DNA from: Aralia elata
Taxonomy: Eukaryota > Streptophyta > Magnoliopsida > Apiales > Araliaceae
Assembly: GCA_034770075.1 (NCBI GenBank)
Contig: CM068383.1
Span: 37,343,222-37,407,221 of the forward strand
DNA length: 64,000 nucleotides
Reading direction: 5' to 3'
The number at the start of each line of letters is the position of its first letter. Position 1 is the stretch's first letter. Positions 23,745 through 34,730 of the stretch are shown here, one piece after another. The notes beneath the pieces are model-generated. The model was not told the origin of the DNA. It worked only from the letters and a program-made list of their open reading frames with translations, and made no database searches. Position numbers and translations under genes: made by a program.

Positions 23745-24265
23745 TTTTATGTACTTGTGAGAAAAACAAGTAATTCTTTGACCAAGACCAAAGTCTTAGA
23801 AAGGTCAGCTGGGAGTTGGGTCTCTAGTGAACTTGTGAGGAAAAGAAGAGACTGTTGTTTCAAGATCAGATCATAGAATAGAACTGAACTCAAAAGAAAG
23901 GTACAACTAAGCTTGTGGAAGGAGTTGGGAGCTTATTGTCCAAAATAGTTAGTTGTGATTAGTTGTTAGTTTATCTTTAAAACTTTGTAAAGGCTTCTTC
24001 GCCTATTGAAGGAGTATTTATTACTGGGAGTAATAGGATCTCAAGTCCTGGAGAGGAGCTTGAGACTGGACGTAGCAACATACCCGAGCTCTATGTTGTG
24101 AACCAGATAAATATCTTTGCATTGTGTGATTGAATTTTTACTATCTTGTTTATTAATTTCTTACACTACAAATTAATCAACTAAAAATTCAAAAAGGCTA
24201 AGATAAATTTTTTAAACAGTGATAATCTATTCAACCCCCCATTTTAGATTATTATTGGACTTTCA
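23745..24265 (+). repeat. 3' LTR of the Copia element, part after the CACTA insertion
   Basis: Continues the 5' LTR sequence from TTTTATGTACTTGTGAG to the terminal TTTCA. The first three bases are the duplicated TTT. Confidence 0.9.
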
Positions 24266-24530
24266 TGTATATTGTATTATATACTTCAAAACGCGACACT
24301 TTGCATCATGCACTATTAGCGAACTAATACATAACATCCTCTAGACCAAAATTCGTTAGTAAAAGTGATGGAAAAGTGTCTGCTTTTGCACTTTTAGCAA
24401 AGAATTTTGAGCCATAAGGTGTTATGTGTCAGATCACTAAAAGTGCGGGATACAAAATGTCACGTTTTGATGTATAAGATACAATGTGCAATATAGATAA
24501 ACTTGGGACATTTAAAATGCATTTAACTCA
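24266..24530. mobile_element. MITE copy 1, right piece after the Copia insertion
   Basis: The second part of the MITE begun at 2973. It ends AAAATGCATTTAACTC, followed by the 9-bp duplication ATAAAATAA (24531-24539). The sequence folds back on itself: the two halves around about 24375 are inverted copies, both containing AAAAGTG and TAACA-type blocks. There is no coding content, so it is non-autonomous. Confidence 0.7.
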
Positions 24531-24539
24531 TAAAATAAT

Positions 24540-24725
24540 TGTAAAATTGTTATTAGATATATTTTTTTATTTGATAATATCAACCACATTTTTATAAAAC
24601 AAAGTATAATTGTGTCGAGAAAACTAATTCAATATCTCATATGTACATGTGCATAAATATTTAAAGTTTCAACCAATATCAGTGTTGCGTGTACAATACC
24701 AAAGAATGTCTGGCGTGTACAACAC
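24540..24725. repeat. Left arm of a long inverted repeat pair
   Basis: The segment from TTGTAAAATTGTTATTAG through GTGTCGAGAAAACTAATTC to GTGTACAACAC is present inverted at about 33280-33452, on the far side of an ~8.5-kb interval, and also in direct orientation at 32665-32765. The MITE sits at the same site with the same duplication in both inverted copies. Confidence 0.65.
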
Positions 24726-24739
24726 AAAAGCATTAAAGA

Positions 24740-25354
24740 AAATTATGAAAACATATATAAAATAAAAAGATATGGTATATATACGATACGGGATGTGGCT
24801 CTTCTAAATTTTTGAAGGTATGTATGATATACGTTTGGCATTCTTAATGAGAAAATTAAGGAAAGATATGGTATGCTAATTAATACGTCTGACCTAGGTT
24901 GTAATATCCCAGATAATTATGAAGCTAGGTAAAGGAAACCAACTAAGATAAAAACACTAACTAAATTAGATAATGAGATATTTTAGCAACAACAAAATAG
25001 GATCACAAAGTTGAGAATTCAACTGGTATTTTCGGTTATTGCTCCAACTAGTGTGGGACCCGTTTGCCATATTCCACATCAAATTTTTGTCCAATTTAAA
25101 AATCAGCAAAAAGATGGGTGGAGACCAGTTGTTTCTTATGAGGAAAAACAGCCCATGTGGGTCTTACTAACACTAATGTCTAGCAATTTAAAACTCTGCG
25201 CATGTGCATGCATCCTTCCAAAATAGTAGCCCGTGAGTAAACTCTAAATGCTTAATAAGAGGCCCTACCTGTCAGCATCCATGTGCACAATTCAGCTGGT
25301 ATTTTCCAGCATTATACCCACAAACCCTCGCTTCCCACTAATTTTTTTTTCTCT
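24740..25354. other. Spacer, no gene seen
   Basis: AT-rich, without coding or repeat structure I recognise. The last part (about 25320-25354), with a CT-rich run just before the PPR-like reading frame, may be the remains of its leader. Confidence 0.35.
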
Positions 25355-26628
25355 CTAAAACTTCAACATCACGCCCTCTTCTCTCCACCGTCCGATGGGA
25401 CTTGACTTTCCACCGCCATCAGAATCGCCTCAACTACTACGCCGACCTCGCTTCCAAGCTCGCCCAAGACGGGAAGTTCGACGATTTCCTGTTAATTGCG
25501 AGAGTGTTTTTGTTTCCGGTGTAAAACCCTCCCAATTCGTGGCTTTGCTCAACTCCGAGCTTGTTTCGAAGGGAGTTGTTGAAGTGGTAGAAAAACGGGA
25601 GATTAGGAGACTGGTGGATGCGTTGAGTGGTGCTCATAAGCTAGGGATTAGTCCTTTGTAGTTGTTTGATGGGGCTGCAAAAGAGACATTTCAGAGAGAA
25701 TGTTGCCGGATTGTTAAACGCGGTGAAGTGGAGGAACTTGTTGATTTAATGTTGATTCTAGGTGGGTTTCATTTCTCAATTAAGGAATTAGTGGAGCCAG
25801 CTGAGATTATAAAAAAATATGCATGACCTACAAGGACAGAGGTACGCATGGGCTAGGGTGGGCTATAGCCCAAGTGAATTTTTTTTTTTTTATAGGTAAA
25901 AGCTAGGGCCAAATATGTAACTTAATAAACTTAAGGGGGCTGATTAATAGAGGAGTTATACTTGGAGGGAGCAAAACAAAAATTTCATAAACTAATTCTA
26001 AATCCAAGACAAGCTCATTTGACATTTCCCCTGTATGGTGCAGAGCTTCTGCTTCAACTTTTCATTCATCTTCTACTTCTAGTTTCTAGATCTCCGCCAC
26101 TAGACCCACTGCATCCAAAGTTAGGGGAAAATATGTAACTTAATAAACTTAAGGGAGCAGATTAATAGAGGAGATTTGGAGGGAGCAAAACAAAAATTTC
26201 ATAAACCAATTCTAATAGAGGCGTTTTTTTAATGATTTTTTGTTGTTGTAATTTATTTAATATGTCATATGTAATTTAGATTATTTTCATAACATAAGGA
26301 ATTTAAATATTTATTAATAAATTTGTGATTAAAAAAGAATATTAGGGGTCAATAAGAAGTGTATGCATATATATATATATAATGTTATTACTTGTAATAT
26401 TAACAATATTGTAATTAAATACATATTTTACATATGTAACTGGCCGAAAAATATAAAATTATTTAAAAAAAATTGCCTTGGGGGCTCAGCCCCCGAACTC
26501 CCGTCAAATTATTTATAAGATCATAAGTTTTTTGACCGCGCGATAGCCCAGGGCGGAAAAAATTCCTGGCTCCGCCCTTGATGACCTAACGAAAACCAGA
26601 TGCTCACCGTACAATGCTTGCATATCAG
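25355..26628 (+). pseudogene. PPR protein pseudogene (At5g02830-like), 5' part, split by a hAT MITE
   Basis: Translated pieces match the N-terminal region of a plant chloroplast PPR protein: VRWDLTFHRH, NYYADLASKLAQDGKFDDF (about 25435-25490), SVFVSGVKPSQFVALLNSEL (from about 25503), KLGISPL, then ETFQRECCRIVKRGEVEELV and FHFSIKELVEPAEII. A one-base loss near 25500 shifts the frame and a TAG interrupts it at about 25660. The hAT element 25831-26580 then splits it; the remaining bases to 26628 end at a good donor (CATATCAG/GTAGAA). Only the start of the family's usual ~850 residues is present. PPR proteins bind organellar RNA; this copy cannot. A weak further exon may begin at 26687. Confidence 0.72.
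25831..26580. mobile_element. Non-autonomous hAT element in the PPR pseudogene
   Basis: The right end, read inverted, is CAAGGGCGGAGCCAGGAATT; the left end is CAAGGACAGAGGTACGCATG, a diverged match. Flanks are ATGACCTA at 25823-25830 and 26581-26588, a perfect 8-bp duplication as made by hAT transposases. Inside, a block of about 90 bases (AATATGTAACTTAATAAACT... through AAAATTTCATAAAC) occurs twice (about 25912 and 26131). No ORF. It belongs to the same family as the element at 48660-48981. Confidence 0.85.
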
Positions 26629-28080
26629 GTAGAACTATGTATAATATCTGTCATTTGAAAATGTGATTTATTTGTGTCACTTGCAGCTACTGTCATAGCT
26701 CATTTTCATGTTACAGAATGAGATAGTCAAAATACAATACTTAGCAATTATATTCCTTCAGAGACCCATCAGGAAAACAATTTATTTACCTCTGCAGTAC
26801 TCCAGGTCTGGTCTGTTTGCTATAATAATTATGATAACTTAATTTTGCTGATGCGTAGAGAAGCTTGTAATTAATTGATTAACTAATATTAATTACTGAT
26901 GCACAGGGACGCATGTAAATATATGTTTAGTATTAGGAAGTGTTTTTAGGTTGGCACTGCAGAAGTGCTTGGCTGTCTAACTAATGTTGTTAATACAACT
27001 ATCAAACTTAAATTAATACTGCTACTATATTAATACTGCTACTATAGCACTATGTTTCTTATTGGATGATCTACTTCGAAGGACATAGCCACTTTATGAT
27101 GGGGGAATCCCCTTCCTTGACCTCTGCTATTCTTTACTCAATAGTAGTAATTGTAATTGTACTGTTAAAAAGGATTTATGAATTATGGGGAAAAAAAATA
27201 CTGTATATTTAAGAGGGCTTCAAAGTGTGATAATATAGAGTTTCCCTTTTTTTTTTTAAAGAAAATTTTATCTTTTCCCCTCTTACCGTACATTTCTTCC
27301 TGTTGACGTTGAAATGGTCTGCTCCTGTGTTGCGTTACTTTGCTATTACATCCCTTGGCATTCACTGGAGTCTTGAAAAAGATACACACATTATATATAC
27401 TATTAAGACGCAATTATATATTATTTTAACATCAGAACTCAATGACAAGGAGGAAAAAAAAAACTAACTGTTTAGAGGAATGAATCATGAACATTTTAAT
27501 TTTGTCTTCGATATTATAGTGCTTAAGAATCATTTGTGAATACCATCACATCCTTTAACAATCATAAATTACAACAACTGGGCAGACTTATTTTTTTTAT
27601 GTAAAAGAAGAAGAGATTGTCCAAGATTTTAAGAATTTTTGGACGTAACTCCGAATATCGGAGATTATTGAAAAAGTAAACAGGAATATTAAAAGATAAT
27701 TGCGGGAAGTAATTGGTGAAAGTTAATGTTATTATGAGAATATTATTATGTTAATGAAAAATATTATGTGTCGTATAGGTCAGTTAAGTACGGAAGAAAG
27801 AAATATTGTATGTGCATGAGGTAGATGCTGAACTACGATCAAGGTAAGTTTTTCAGAACTTGTTGTTATGTACAAATTTTTAATATTATGTGAAATTCTT
27901 GTGAACATATTTTAATGCGCATTCTGTGCAATAATGTGATAATAATTGTTAATATTTAGTTGATGATTTAAGTTAATTGTTTCATGTGAACTATATAATT
28001 TGAGAAATGTACAACATGAGAAATATGAAGTATGTATAAAATGCGACCCATGAGAAAATGTGAATTATGTGTCATGTATA
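26629..28080. other. Spacer, no convincing gene
   Basis: Mostly AT-rich. A short stretch after an acceptor-like site at 26686 could be a decayed PPR exon. A minus-strand ORF at 27183-27413 is low-complexity and has no recognisable domain. Confidence 0.3.
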
Positions 28081-28560
28081 AATATGAAGCATGTAGAGAT
28101 CGTTATCTATATAGACTATATGATAACAAGATATGATTCCTCAACCTATATCCGAATAGTTCATTCATGAGATTCTCCTAGAAAAGAAGGAAAAGGATAG
28201 ATTAGATATATACAAATTTGATCACATGCCTCTTTATATTTAAATATATACTCCTCCTATAGATGATCACAACTTTAAATTCTTCAAAGAAATACAACCA
28301 TACATCAAGAACAATATGTTTAGTTTAATATCTTGTTCATTCATTGCATGGTGTGGTTTGTATGTGTAGGAGAAAGAAGGAATAATAATTATATATAAAA
28401 AAAATGGAGTCAAACTATTTGAATGATGGTCATATCCGGATAACCTCAAGTATAGACAGAAAAAGAACAAGACAAAAACGAAAAAGAAGAATGAGAAAGA
28501 CTACACTTATTCATATATTTAAATGCGAATATAGACATATTGGTATTTATTTTCAAAAAT
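28081..28560 (-). repeat. Repeat family B, inverted copy
   Basis: The reverse complement of this segment (GATCATCTATAGGAGGAGT..., GAATCATATC, AGTCTATATAGATAACGA) is found in plus orientation at about 30313-30500 and at 61190-61650. The longest match is to 61190-61650, including the TTTTTCTGTCT and CATTGCATGG-type blocks. No coding capacity. Confidence 0.65.
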
Positions 28561-28859
28561 AAAATTTAATATCTATATTCATATTTGTATTCGACTGATA
28601 TGCAAATAAAATATCTGTATTCATATTTGACGAATAATATTCAAATATGGATATTATTCATATCTGTTTTATATAATATAATATGAATAAATATATCAAA
28701 TATTCACATATCTGTATATGTATCCTCATATGTTCAAAATAAAATTTTAAAAGTTTGAATTTTTTATTTAAGTCTTGTACAATATTAAATTAATAACAAA
28801 AAAATATTCGCTTCATCAACTAATACTTAGAGATGATGTAATCAACCAAATAAAACAAT

Positions 28860-28898
<39 letters not shown>

Positions 28899-29036
28899 AT
28901 ATGTAAAAAAATTATATTCTATATCATAAATTAGTCATAAAAGATGTATAATCAATAGATATTTATACTTTCATATATTGTATATTAATATTACATGAGA
29001 GATTTACACATGTACATGTATGTATATGTGTGTGTG

Positions 29037-29090
<54 letters not shown>
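28561..29090. repeat. AT-rich stretch with long TA microsatellites
   Basis: (TA)n runs at about 28865-28896 and 29043-29091. ATTCATAT-type degenerate repeats fill the stretch between. No gene seen. Confidence 0.6.
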
Positions 29091-29096
<6 letters not shown>

Positions 29097-29626
29097 TATG
29101 AATACGGATAATAACAAATACGAGTATGCATATATCTATATCTGCTTTGTACGGATACGAATACAGACAATATTTGTTTTAATATGAATACAGATAATAT
29201 TCATTTTGATGCGAATATAGATACTAATTTTCAGAGCGAATATCGAATATTTCAGACTCTATTTACATTCCTACTCTCTCCGATGGCTAAAACCAGACCA
29301 TATACAAATAATTGTGTATAATGTGAAAAAATGTTAGGTATAATCATCATATCACGTCATATTTATCACATTTGATATCTATATTATAAAGTGATCATGA
29401 CTGCTTGGTTAAACGTGTCATAAAAGAGGAAGGTAGCGGTTATTTTTGTCCATCTCTTTTAATAAAATATCCATTAAGGACACGTGGTAACAAGGGGTTG
29501 GGTAATACGTCCACTTGGCCGCAGATTGAAAGAGAGAGAAAATAGATTGAAAAAGAGAGAAAGGTAAAATAGTTATGGGGGTTGAATGAATGCACATGGG
29601 TAAGAGCCATCTTTTTGGGAGCTTTC

Positions 29627-29865
29627 TTTATAAATTGCTAACAATCACCGTTTCATTTTCTTCACATACCAAGGCAAACTTCATGTGACGTGTTCTCTCT
29701 CTGTTTTCTTCTTCCTCTCGCTCTTTGCAAATATTATCTTAATTGTTTTTGATTTTGGGTCTTTTTGATTGGTAGTTGAAAATTTCTCTACATAATTGAG
29801 CTACTTTTGTTGATTGGTTGACAAATTAAGAAACCAAACTATTACTAGTAATCCACATAAAAAAA
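29627..29865 (+). promoter_or_regulatory. Captured promoter and 5' leader in the left foldback arm
   Basis: TATAAA at 29629-29634 is followed by a CT-rich leader (TTCTCTCTCTGTTTTCTTCT) and an AT-rich region up to the ATG at 29866. A further upstream G-box-like core CACGTG lies at 29480-29485. The same arrangement is inverted in the right arm (TATA complement near 31563-31568), so both promoters point to the centre. Confidence 0.45.
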
Positions 29866-29991
29866 ATGTGTGGTTCATCTAATTCTTCTTGCTCTTTTAC
29901 TATGGATCTTTTTGGGCCCAAAGACTCTTCACCGCCTTCTTCTTTTTCCACCAGACTCTTTGGCTCTGTTTTTGGCACAGTTTTCATCTAA
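29866..29991 (+). pseudogene. First exon-like fragment of a small serine-rich plant protein
   Basis: ATG 29866 opens 41 codons with the pattern SFTMDLFGPKDSSPPSS and RLFGSVFG, then TAA. The SFTxDLFGxKxSSxPSSS...FGSxF pattern recalls the N-terminus of the small plant serine-rich family that includes salt-induced serine-rich proteins; this assignment is from memory and tentative. The ORF ends where an intron or the edge of the captured segment would be. The right arm carries a diverged inverted copy (about 31235-31345, minus strand). Too short to be functional. Confidence 0.42.
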
Positions 29992-30301
29992 TTAAAGTTG
30001 TCTAGTTTTAATACGCTAATATGGATGTCATCCATATTTTAGAAGATAATATATTCAGCGTTTAGATGTTGTATATCGAATCATTAATGCACATGCGTGG
30101 TTATTATTGTTATTATTATGTATCTTTAATTTTGTTTCTTGAAATATCACTCACCTACTCATGACTTATATCTTTTTTATAAATGAACAAAATTATTACT
30201 AGTAATTAACCGGGTAACAAAATTCAACGCGCATCACCCTACAACCTAGGTTGACTCTTCTTCAATATTGTTGTACCAAACCAACAACCTAAATACGTCT
30301 G

Positions 30302-30899
30302 AATTTGAAGTTGTGATCATCTATAGGAGGAGTACATATTTAAATATAAAGAGACAGGTGATCAAATTTGTATATATCTAATCTATCCTTTTCATTCTTT
30401 TCTTGGAGAATCTCATGAATGATTTATTCCGGTCTAGGTTGAGGAATCATATCATGTTATCATATAGTCTATATAGATAACGAACTCTAATACCTACAAA
30501 AGAAAACTTCATCACAGGATTATACTACAAAAGGATTCATATCCATATTAATTGTTACATCAATTATCAATAAACTACTATAGAGATAATTAATGGATAA
30601 TGAAATAATCCTACGGTCTCACAAATAGTCTCATTTATAAAATAATTTTATTTTACAAAAAAATATTCTTATATATCTTTAATTTTGTGTCAAAAATATA
30701 TCTTTAATTTTGTGTCTTGAAATATATATCTTTAATTTTGTGTCTTGAAATATCACTCACCTGCTCATGACCTACAACTTTTTTGTAGATGAACAAAATT
30801 ACAAGTAATAATTAAGCTGATAACAAAATTCAAAGCCCATCACCCTACAACCTAGGTTGACACTTCTTCAATATTGTTGTACCAAACCTACAACCTAGG
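30302..30899. repeat. Spacer of the foldback: family B repeat plus a partial arm copy
   Basis: 30313-30660 is a plus-oriented family B copy (see 61480-61840). 30690-30899 is a second copy of the inner end of the left arm (TCACTCACC...CCTACAACCTAGGTTGAC), with the short unit ATATCTTTAATTTTGTGTC three times (30675-30745). It pairs directly with 30900-31090, giving a tight hairpin at the centre. Confidence 0.65.
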
Positions 30900-32062
30900 T
30901 CAGACGTATCAATTAGGTTGTAGGTTTGGTACAACAATATTGAAGAAGAGTCAACCTAGATTGCAGGATGATGGGCGTTGAATTTTGTTGCCAGGTTAAT
31001 TACTACTAGTAATTTTGTACATCTATAAAAAAGATGTAGGTCATGAGTAGGTGAGTGATATTTTAAGACACAAAATTAAAGATACATAATAATAACAATA
31101 ATAACCCCACATGTGCATGCATTAATGATTCATTATACATCATCTGAACGCTGAATATATTATCTTCAAAAATATGGATGACAAACATATTTGCCTATTA
31201 AAACTAGACAACTTTAATTAGATGAAAACAGAGCCAAAAACAAAGTCAAAGAGTCTGGTGGAAAAAGAAGGTGATGAAGAGTCTTTGGGCCCAAAAAAGA
31301 TCTATAATAAAAGAGGAAGAAGAATTAGATGAACTATGTGGATTACTATTAATAGTTTGGTTTTCTTAATTTGTCAACCAATCAACAAAAAGTAGCTCAA
31401 TTATGTAGAGAAATTTTCAACTACCAATCAAAAAGACCCAAAATCAAAAACAATTAAGATAATATTTGCAAAGAGCGAGAGGAAGAAGAAAACAGAGAGA
31501 GAACACGTCACATGAAGTTTGCCTTGGTATGTGAAGAAAATGAAACGGTGATTGTTAGCAATTTATAAAGAAAGCTCCCAAAAAAGATGGCTCTTACCCA
31601 TGTGCATTCATTCAACCCCCATAACTATTTCACCTTTCTCTCTTTTTCAATCTATTTTCTCTCTCTTTCAATCTGCGGCCAAGTGGACGTATTACCCAAC
31701 CCCTTGTTACTACGTGCCCTTAATGGATATTTTATTAAAAGTGATGAAGAAAAATAACCGCTTCGTTCCTCTTACCAAGCAGTCATGACCACTTTATAAT
31801 ATAGATATCAAATGTAATAAATATAACGTGATATGATGGTGATACCTAACATTTTTTCAAATTATGCACAATTATTTGTATATGGTCTTGTTTTACACAT
31901 TAGAAAGAGTATGACTGTAAATAGAGTCCGAAATATTTGATATTCGCTCTAAAAATTTATATATATATTCGCGTCAAAACGAATATTATCCGTATTCGTA
32001 TCAAAATGAATATTATCCGTATTTATATTTGTCTAAAGCGGATACGGATATATGCATATTCG

Positions 32063-32105
<43 letters not shown>
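30900..32105 (-). repeat. Right arm of the foldback structure
   Basis: Inverted copy of 29091-30301. It includes the complement of the captured promoter and leader (about 31340-31620) and of the MDLFG-like codons (31235-31345), with small indels. It ends in a long (TA)n run at 32069-32110, mirroring the one at 29043-29091. Confidence 0.78.
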
Positions 32106-32110
<5 letters not shown>

Positions 32111-32114
<4 letters not shown>

Positions 32115-32660
32115 TAATGAATAATGATCAATAACATGTATTTTGGTATGGATTCTTATAGAACATACACCATCTATACCATTGAAAATAAGAAGGAACG
32201 GCTATAATTAGAAACTACAAATCGACGTCAAACACGTGAACAATTTTAATTGGGTGACGTGGAGCATGTGGGTCGTTGGGCCTACAGATGAATGGGTGCA
32301 CGTTAATTTTAATTGGGTGCGAATATTGGTCTAACACGTTAATATTTATAATCACCAACACATCATTGCACGAGGTGCAAATCATGACCACATCTACTTA
32401 CAACAACGTTATTACACGAAGTGCAATTTATACCATCAATTGCCTAATTTATTTGATAAGGCGTCGTCACTTTAACACAATTTAAGAATTATTACAATTC
32501 ACATCTACATCAATAAGATTTCCGAATGGAATAGCTCATCTCATCTTGTCTTGTGAATTTCATGTAACTAATGAAATTCCAAAATCAGGATATACATACC
32601 TTTGTAATTTAGCATAACTTAAACATCTAGTACAATTATTAAAAAAATTGCACACATACA
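32111..32660. other. Spacer, no gene seen
   Basis: AT-rich; one short plus-strand ORF (32276-32485) with no recognisable domain. Confidence 0.35.
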
Positions 32661-32664
32661 TAAT

Positions 32665-33392
32665 TGTGTCGAGAAAACTAATTCAATATCTCATATGTAC
32701 ATACATAGGTATAAATATTTAAAGTTTCAACTAATATTGGTTTCGCGTGTACAACACGAAAGAATGTTTGGGGTATAAAACTCATATTTTTCTGCTGACT
32801 TTTAACGATGTGCTCACGCAATGTTCTGTGAGCACGTGAAATGTTGTTTGGATTATTAAGAAGTTGAGGACATCAAGTGTGACTTGTTATGGAAAGAAAT
32901 AAAACTATACTTCGGTTTTCAAAATTATTTATTTATGGATACTTTGGGCGAATGATTGCTACTTATGTGTATAGTCCATTACAAAATATAGGGCAAATAA
33001 GCAATCAAAAGTATCCATAAATAAATAATTTTGAAATAAGGACTGCTTATTTGCCCTATATTTTGTAATGGACTGTACACTACACATAAGTAGCAATCAC
33101 TCGCTCAAAGTATCCATAAATAAATAATTTTGAAAACCGAAGTATAGTTTTATTTCTTTCCATAACAAGTCACACTATCCTCAACTTCTTAATAATCCAA
33201 ACAACATTTCACGTGCTCGCAAAACATTGCATGAGCACTTCGTTAAAAGTCGGCAGAAAAATATTAGTTTTACACCCCAAACATTCTTTGGTGTTGTACA
33301 CGCAAAACCAATATTAATTGAAACTTTAAATATTTATACCTATGTACATATATAAGATATTGAATTAGTTTTCTTGACACAATCATACTTTA
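32665..33392. repeat. Near-perfect 730-bp palindrome
   Basis: The left half (GTGTCGAGAAAACTAATTC..., AATGTTTGGGGTATAAAAC, GTGACTTGTTATGGAAAG, TTATGGATACTTTGGGCGAA) is repeated inverted in the right half, closing at about 33005-33035, where CAAATAAGCAATC-type sequence turns round. No ORF of note. The outer ~110 bases are also the inner part of the long inverted repeat with 24540-24725. Probably a foldback MITE or a Mutator-type end pair. Confidence 0.75.
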
Positions 33393-33461
33393 TTTTATAA
33401 AAATGAGGCTGATATTATCAAAGAAAAAATATATTTAACAACAATTTTACAATTATTTTAT

Positions 33462-33764
33462 GAGTTAAATGCACTATGTACCCCTCAGTTTTATCTATTT
33501 GCACATTGCATTCTATACTTTAAAACGGGACATTTTGCATCACACACTTTTAGTGATCCCACATATAACACCTTATGGCCCAAAATTTATTGCTAAAAGT
33601 GCAAAATCAAACACTTTCCCATCACTTTTAGCGACGAATTTTGGTCTAGAAAATGTTATGTGTTGGTTCGCTAAAAATACGAGATGCAAAGTGTCACGTT
33701 TTGAAATATGTAATGCAATATGCAAAATCCCGTATACTTGAGAAATACAAAATGCATTTAAGTC
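33462..33764. mobile_element. MITE copy 2 (Mutator-type)
   Basis: 303 bp running GAGTTAAATGCACTATG...CAAAATGCATTTAAGTC, with inverted ends. Flanked by TTATTTTAT at 33453-33461 and 33765-33773, a perfect 9-bp duplication. Internally it folds back (AACGGGACATTTTGCATC against GATGCAAAGTGTCACGTT). It is an inverted homologue of the MITE at 2973/24530. Confidence 0.8.
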
Positions 33765-33773
33765 TTATTTTAT

Positions 33774-34717
33774 CAATATTTAATATCTTTTAAGTTATAT
33801 TTATGTGTTCTCTAAAAAAAAGGTGATATTTATGTTCTGACCACATTATTTAAAATAGAATTCCCTCCGTTATCATTTTCATTCAATTTCCCTTAATAAA
33901 TGACTCTTCTTCAATACTCTTTACATCCCAAATTATCTGCACTTTTAGATAATTTTTGTTGTACCAAAATAACTGTGTTTTGGTCTTTTTTGGACTATTA
34001 AAATGGTTATATTAGTACAAATTTACCTTTTTCACTTATTCTTTCTCCTCATAAATGTTTAATATCCAAATATGGAGAAGGTAAAAGGTTTTTACTTCAT
34101 AAAAATGTTGAGCTTATTTCAACCAATAAAAAAACAGGTGCATATATGAGGATAATTTATTGTGCAATAATTCCAAAAGACTCTTATTCCAAAAATACAA
34201 TTATGTGGGTTGTAGGTTTTTGATGAGTAAATTTAAGTATGGGTATAATTGTTATTTTACTAATAAAATTGGTGTAATAATTGTATTTCTTAATAAAGGG
34301 CTAAATATACTTCCGTTACATCAAGTATCACCATATTTATAATTCGGCACCCAAAAAATTTAGGCTAACAATTTACACATAAAGTGTCTAATTGTATACA
34401 GTGTAGCTCCCAATTTCATAATCCGAACAAAATTGACCAGAATAACTATATTTTCGGCCAGATAAGTATTGTATACGATTTGACCATATAGAATACGGTT
34501 TGACTTTAAAAAAAGTTTCAACTTAGGGAAAGTAGATCGAACTAAAATATGAGGGAGTAGGGACACATTGAATGCTGTAAAATCAAGTGAACAGCGGCGA
34601 TTGAACCTCGGAGATACTCAACATCAAGAGTAATTGCAACGTGAATGAGCGAGGGTTCACAAAAATCAATTTTCCCCAATATATTTCTGATCGTATTTGC
34701 GGTGTCTCAGAACAAAT
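33774..34717. other. Spacer with possible MITE remnants, no gene seen
   Basis: CTCCGTTATCATTTTCA (about 33865) and CATCCCAAATTATCTGCAC (about 33926) look like eroded Stowaway or Tourist-type ends, but no pair with a duplication could be found. The last bases AAT (34715-34717) are the duplication of the next element. Confidence 0.4.
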
Positions 34718-34730
34718 CACTACTACAAAA

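Larger units (their letters stand above)
3018..24265 (+). mobile_element. Copia LTR retrotransposon, SIRE/Maximus-like, with a nested CACTA element
   Basis: Two LTRs of the same sequence start TGATAGGTCTCC (3018 and 13860) and end near GGACTTTCA (5156 and 24265). Flanks are TGTAT at 3013-3017 and 24266-24270, a perfect 5-bp target duplication. The internal order is primer site, gag with CCHC knuckle, coiled coil, protease, integrase, reverse transcriptase, RNase H, a 3.7-kb tract with an additional ORF, and a polypurine tract. Integrase before RT defines Copia. Long LTRs, an iMet primer site and an extra ORF after pol point to the SIRE/Maximus lineage. Without the 8.2-kb CACTA in its 3' LTR the element is about 13 kb. 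Multiple stops and frameshifts make it non-autonomous today. Confidence 0.92.
29091..30301 (+). repeat. Left arm of a large foldback structure
   Basis: About 1.2 kb that is repeated inverted at 30900-32105. Paired landmarks include GTGACGTGTTCTCTCTCTG (left) and its complement near 31490, TTCGGGCCCAAAGACTC-type sequence on both sides, and degenerate ATACGGATA repeats at the outer edges. The two arms are visibly diverged. The arm contains a promoter-like region and the first codons of a plant gene (listed separately). Confidence 0.78.

Noticed and set aside
32665..33392. microRNA precursor
   Set aside because: The hairpin is far too long and symmetric for a typical MIR gene, with no defined mature segment; a foldback repeat fits better.
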